Part shown: positions 63,120 through 64,000 of the stretch, one piece after another
Layout: the number at the start of each line of letters is the position of its first letter
Position numbering within the stretch: the first letter of the stretch is position 1
Assembly (NCBI RefSeq): GCF_030167915.1
Contig: NZ_JARGNB010000010.1
Coordinates: 1-64,000, forward strand
Reading direction: 5' to 3'
Source: Aquabacterium humicola
GTDB taxonomy: Bacteria > Pseudomonadota > Gammaproteobacteria > Burkholderiales > Burkholderiaceae_C
Length of the DNA: 64,000 nt
Notes under the pieces: model-generated
Databases searched by the model: none
The model's input: the letters and a program-made list of their open reading frames with translations, nothing else
Told to the model about the DNA's origin: nothing
Made by a program: the position numbers and the translations under genes

Positions 63120-64000
63120 ATGCCGATTATCGAGACCCCTCCACCCCGTCCCCATCGCCTGTCGCTCGAGGCCATCGACGCCGCGGCGACGCTGATCCAT
63201 CCGCTGTTCCGCAACAGCCCGCAGTTCGAGTGCGAGCCGCTCGCGCACGCCGTTGGCGCCGCATCGCTGCTGCTGAAGCTGGAGACGGCGAACCCGCTGC
63301 GCTCGTTCAAGGGCCGCGGCGCCGACTTCTTCATGCACCGCAATGCCGCGTCGCTCGCCGGCCGCACGCTGGTCTGCGCCACCGCCGGCAACTGGGGCCA
63401 GGCGATGGCGTGGGTGTGCCGCGCCCGCGGCTGGCCGCTGGTGGTCTACAGCGCGACCACCGCCAACCCGTTGAAGCTCGAGCGCATGCGCGCGATGGGC
63501 GCCGAGGTGCGGCTGGTCGGCGACGACTTCGATGCCTCGAAGGACGCGGCGCGGCGCTTCTGCGACGAGTCGGGCGCCGTCTTCGTCGAGGACGGCCGCG
63601 ATGCCGCGATCGCCGAAGGCGCCGGCACGATCGGTGTCGAGCTGCTCGCCGGCGGCGGCCCGCCGGCCTTCGACGTGCTGCTCGTGCCGCTGGGCAACGG
63701 CGCGCTGCTGACCGGCGTCGGCCGCTGGGTCAAGGCCCACGCGCCCGGCGTGCAGGTGATCGGCGTCGCGGCCGCCGCGGCCGATGCGATGGCGGTGTCG
63801 TGGCGCGAAGGCCGCGTGATCGACCGCGACAGCGCCCGCACGATCGCCGACGGCATCGCCGTGCGCCGCCCGGTGCCCGAGGCGGTCGCCGACATGGCCG
63901 GCACGGTCGACGACGTGCTGCTGGTGAACGAGGCGTCGATCGAGCGGGCGATGAAGCTCGTCTTCGCCACGGCGGGTCTGGTGGTGGAGCCGGCGGGTGT
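63120..64000 (+). CDS. PLP-dependent threonine/serine dehydratase-like enzyme (partial)
   Basis: At least 293 residues, running off the right edge. It is a fold-type II PLP enzyme with the Schiff-base Lys64 in RSFKGRGADFF, the substrate loop ATAGNWGQAMA, and the phosphate-binding PLGNGALLTG. It should deaminate or dehydrate a hydroxy-amino acid such as threonine or serine; related dehydratases acting on other substrates cannot be excluded. It is divergent from an Lrp/AsnC regulator, a common arrangement for amino acid catabolic enzymes. Confidence 0.82.
   Translation, partial: MPIIETPPPRPHRLSLEAIDAAATLIHPLFRNSPQFECEPLAHAVGAASLLLKLETANPLRSFKGRGADFFMHRNAASLAGRTLVCATAGNWGQAMAWVCRARGWPLVVYSATTANPLKLERMRAMGAEVRLVGDDFDASKDAARRFCDESGAVFVEDGRDAAIAEGAGTIGVELLAGGGPPAFDVLLVPLGNGALLTGVGRWVKAHAPGVQVIGVAAAAADAMAVSWREGRVIDRDSARTIADGIAVRRPVPEAVADMAGTVDDVLLVNEASIERAMKLVFATAGLVVEPAG

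Overview
The window is high-GC DNA, densely packed with genes on both strands. Many genes are coupled through ATGA or GTGA stop/start overlaps. Gene families (Bug/TctC binding proteins, a PorB-type porin, DctBD, glycine-rich RRM protein, Kef antiporter) and short dispersed GC-hairpin repeats of the CCCCTCGGGG type suggest a betaproteobacterium of the order Burkholderiales, probably near Rubrivivax/Leptothrix. That placement is inference. No rRNA, tRNA, CRISPR array, phage or transposase was seen.

Layout. 0.3-5.3 kb: a GNAT gene, then a PAS-AraC regulator divergent from a four-gene hydroxyproline operon (4-hydroxyproline epimerase and three subunits of a D-hydroxyproline dehydrogenase). 5.3-9.4 kb: an unknown gene, a SUV3-type RNA helicase and a DMT permease. 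9.4-14.3 kb: a leftward galactarate operon (enolase-type galactarate/talarate dehydratase, TctC-type binding protein, GarD) divergent from a LacI-type repressor, with two operator copies between them. 14.5-15.2 kb: two small membrane proteins. 15.3-19.3 kb: DctD/DctB, then a divergent Lrp-type gene behind a sigma-54-like promoter. 19.5-23.5 kb: a transglutaminase-like protein, an RpoD-type sigma factor, an RRM protein and a 35-residue membrane peptide.

23.8-48.5 kb holds a pseudaminic acid (Pse) locus broken into blocks: methyltransferase, TolC-like protein, a large unknown protein and pseB; then pseC-F-G-H; then pseI with a PP-loop amidotransferase, HisH-like and HisF-like proteins and a second amidotransferase. 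PseB, C, H, G, I and F would convert UDP-GlcNAc to CMP-Pse. The amidotransferase set suggests an acetamidino derivative. Between the blocks lie a LysR/M20 peptidase pair, a GNAT/thioesterase/IclR block divergent from an operon of N-formylglutamate amidohydrolase, porin, TctC and M14 carboxypeptidase, and a Kef antiporter. No flagellin or Maf gene is present.

48.5-60 kb is a signalling region: a PAS hybrid kinase, a second hybrid kinase, a KaiC-like double ATPase and a divergent REC-REC-PAS-GGDEF-EAL protein; then a molybdopterin-fold periplasmic protein, UspA, TerC and a TctDE-like two-component pair. 60-64 kb: a TetR repressor divergent from DUF4287 and DoxX genes, a remnant of a GFA-family gene, an unknown gene, and an Lrp/AsnC regulator divergent from a PLP-dependent dehydratase cut by the window end.

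The least explained features are a pair of long stem-loops with complementary conserved loops (24498-24794) and the duplicated amidotransferase/degenerate HisF set (44725-48506).
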